DNA of 21,706 nt from CAIOHW01 sp964432565 (GTDB lineage: Bacteria; Bdellovibrionota; UBA1018): positions 1-21,706 of the forward strand of contig CAYSOA010000036.1 in the NCBI GenBank assembly GCA_964432565.1, written 5' to 3'. The notes beneath the pieces were generated by a model. It had not been told where the DNA came from, made no database searches, and was given only the letters and a program-made list of their open reading frames with translations. Of this stretch, positions 21,534-21,706 are shown in pieces. The translations under genes and the position numbers were made by a program. Every line of letters starts with the position of its first letter. Position 1 is the stretch's first letter.

Positions 21534-21619
21534 GGAGAGATACCCAAGTGGCCAACGGGACCAGACTGTAAATCTGGCGGCTTTTGCCTTCGAAGGTTCG
21601 AATCCTTCTCTCCCCACCA
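21534..21619 (+). tRNA. tRNA-Tyr (anticodon GTA)
   Basis: Class II tRNA of 86 nt: anticodon stem CCAGA/TCTGG with loop CTGTAAA (anticodon GTA), long variable arm, T-stem GAAGG/CCTTC with loop TTCGAAT, discriminator A and an encoded CCA. The acceptor GGAGAGA faces TCTCCCC, giving an A-C mismatch at position 3-70. Confidence 0.93.
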
Positions 21620-21649
21620 ACTAAAATTCATTGGCTGTAGGCGACTGTT

Positions 21650-21706
21650 GCGGGAGTCGCTCAATTGGCTAGAGTATCAGCCTTCCAAGCTGAGGGTTGC
21701 GGGTTC
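21650..21706 (+). tRNA. tRNA-Gly (anticodon TCC), truncated by window end
   Basis: The first 57 nt are present: acceptor 5' strand GCGGGAG, D-arm GCTC/GAGT, anticodon stem TCAGC/GCTGA with loop CTTCCAA (anticodon TCC, reading GGA), and the start of the T-arm (GCGGGTTC). The 3' part lies beyond the window. Confidence 0.9.

Noticed and set aside
1..21706. CRISPR arrays, insertion sequences, integrase or phage genes
   Set aside because: None was seen; the only tandem repeat noticed is the 18-bp coding period in the lysine-rich gene.

Overview
The window is a compact, gene-dense piece of a bacterial chromosome, moderately GC-rich by eye. Lipid-A-type ABC export, a heptose-bisphosphate phosphatase domain and several Sec/Tat-like signal peptides point to a Gram-negative host. 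An archaeal/eukaryote-type prolyl-tRNA synthetase, an NtrY/NtrX pair and a medium-chain-type acyl-CoA dehydrogenase would fit a delta-proteobacterial or Bdellovibrionota/Oligoflexia-like lineage, but that placement is inference. No insertion sequence, phage gene or CRISPR array was recognised. Nearly everything is housekeeping, with two less ordinary loci.

Layout. 1-596 (+): the end of an MFS transporter, then apaG. 612-4160 (-): a three-gene unit reading XRE-type regulator, exported nucleoside-phosphorylase-like protein, exported protein with ADP-ribosyltransferase-like motifs. The last two overlap by ATGA. This is the least ordinary multi-gene system here. 4256-5122 (+): recO, whose 3' end overlaps by 56 bp the 3' end of a minus-strand gene (5067-6614) encoding a fused GalE-like epimerase and GmhB-like phosphatase. 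That gene is divergent, with only 16 bp between start codons, from an MsbA-like exporter (6631-8370), which is followed by rsgA (8374-9471, TTG start). Convergent to rsgA is an acyl-CoA dehydrogenase (9481-10626, -) whose apparent intrinsic terminator lies inside the rsgA zinc-motif codons. 10717-12983 (+): an RsmB-type rRNA methyltransferase overlapping pyrD.

13033-13264 (-): a tiny gene missed by usual length cut-offs. It has an A-tract, a sigma70-like promoter, a strong Shine-Dalgarno sequence, a 25-residue lysine/alanine/threonine peptide and a perfect terminator. 13317-20300 (+): ntrY, ntrX, proS, pyrF and an RlmB-type methyltransferase in one direction. A class I glutamine amidotransferase with an extra C-terminal region (20281-21270, -) converges on it. 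The window ends in a tRNA cluster, Thr(TGT)-Tyr(GTA)-Gly(TCC), the order typically found upstream of tuf.

Themes. Ribosome biogenesis and translation (RsgA, RsmB, RlmB, ProS, tRNAs), pyrimidine synthesis (PyrD, PyrF) and envelope polysaccharide/LPS supply (GalE-GmhB, MsbA) are interleaved. Convergent gene pairs are packed so tightly that stop codons and terminators lie inside the opposing gene.
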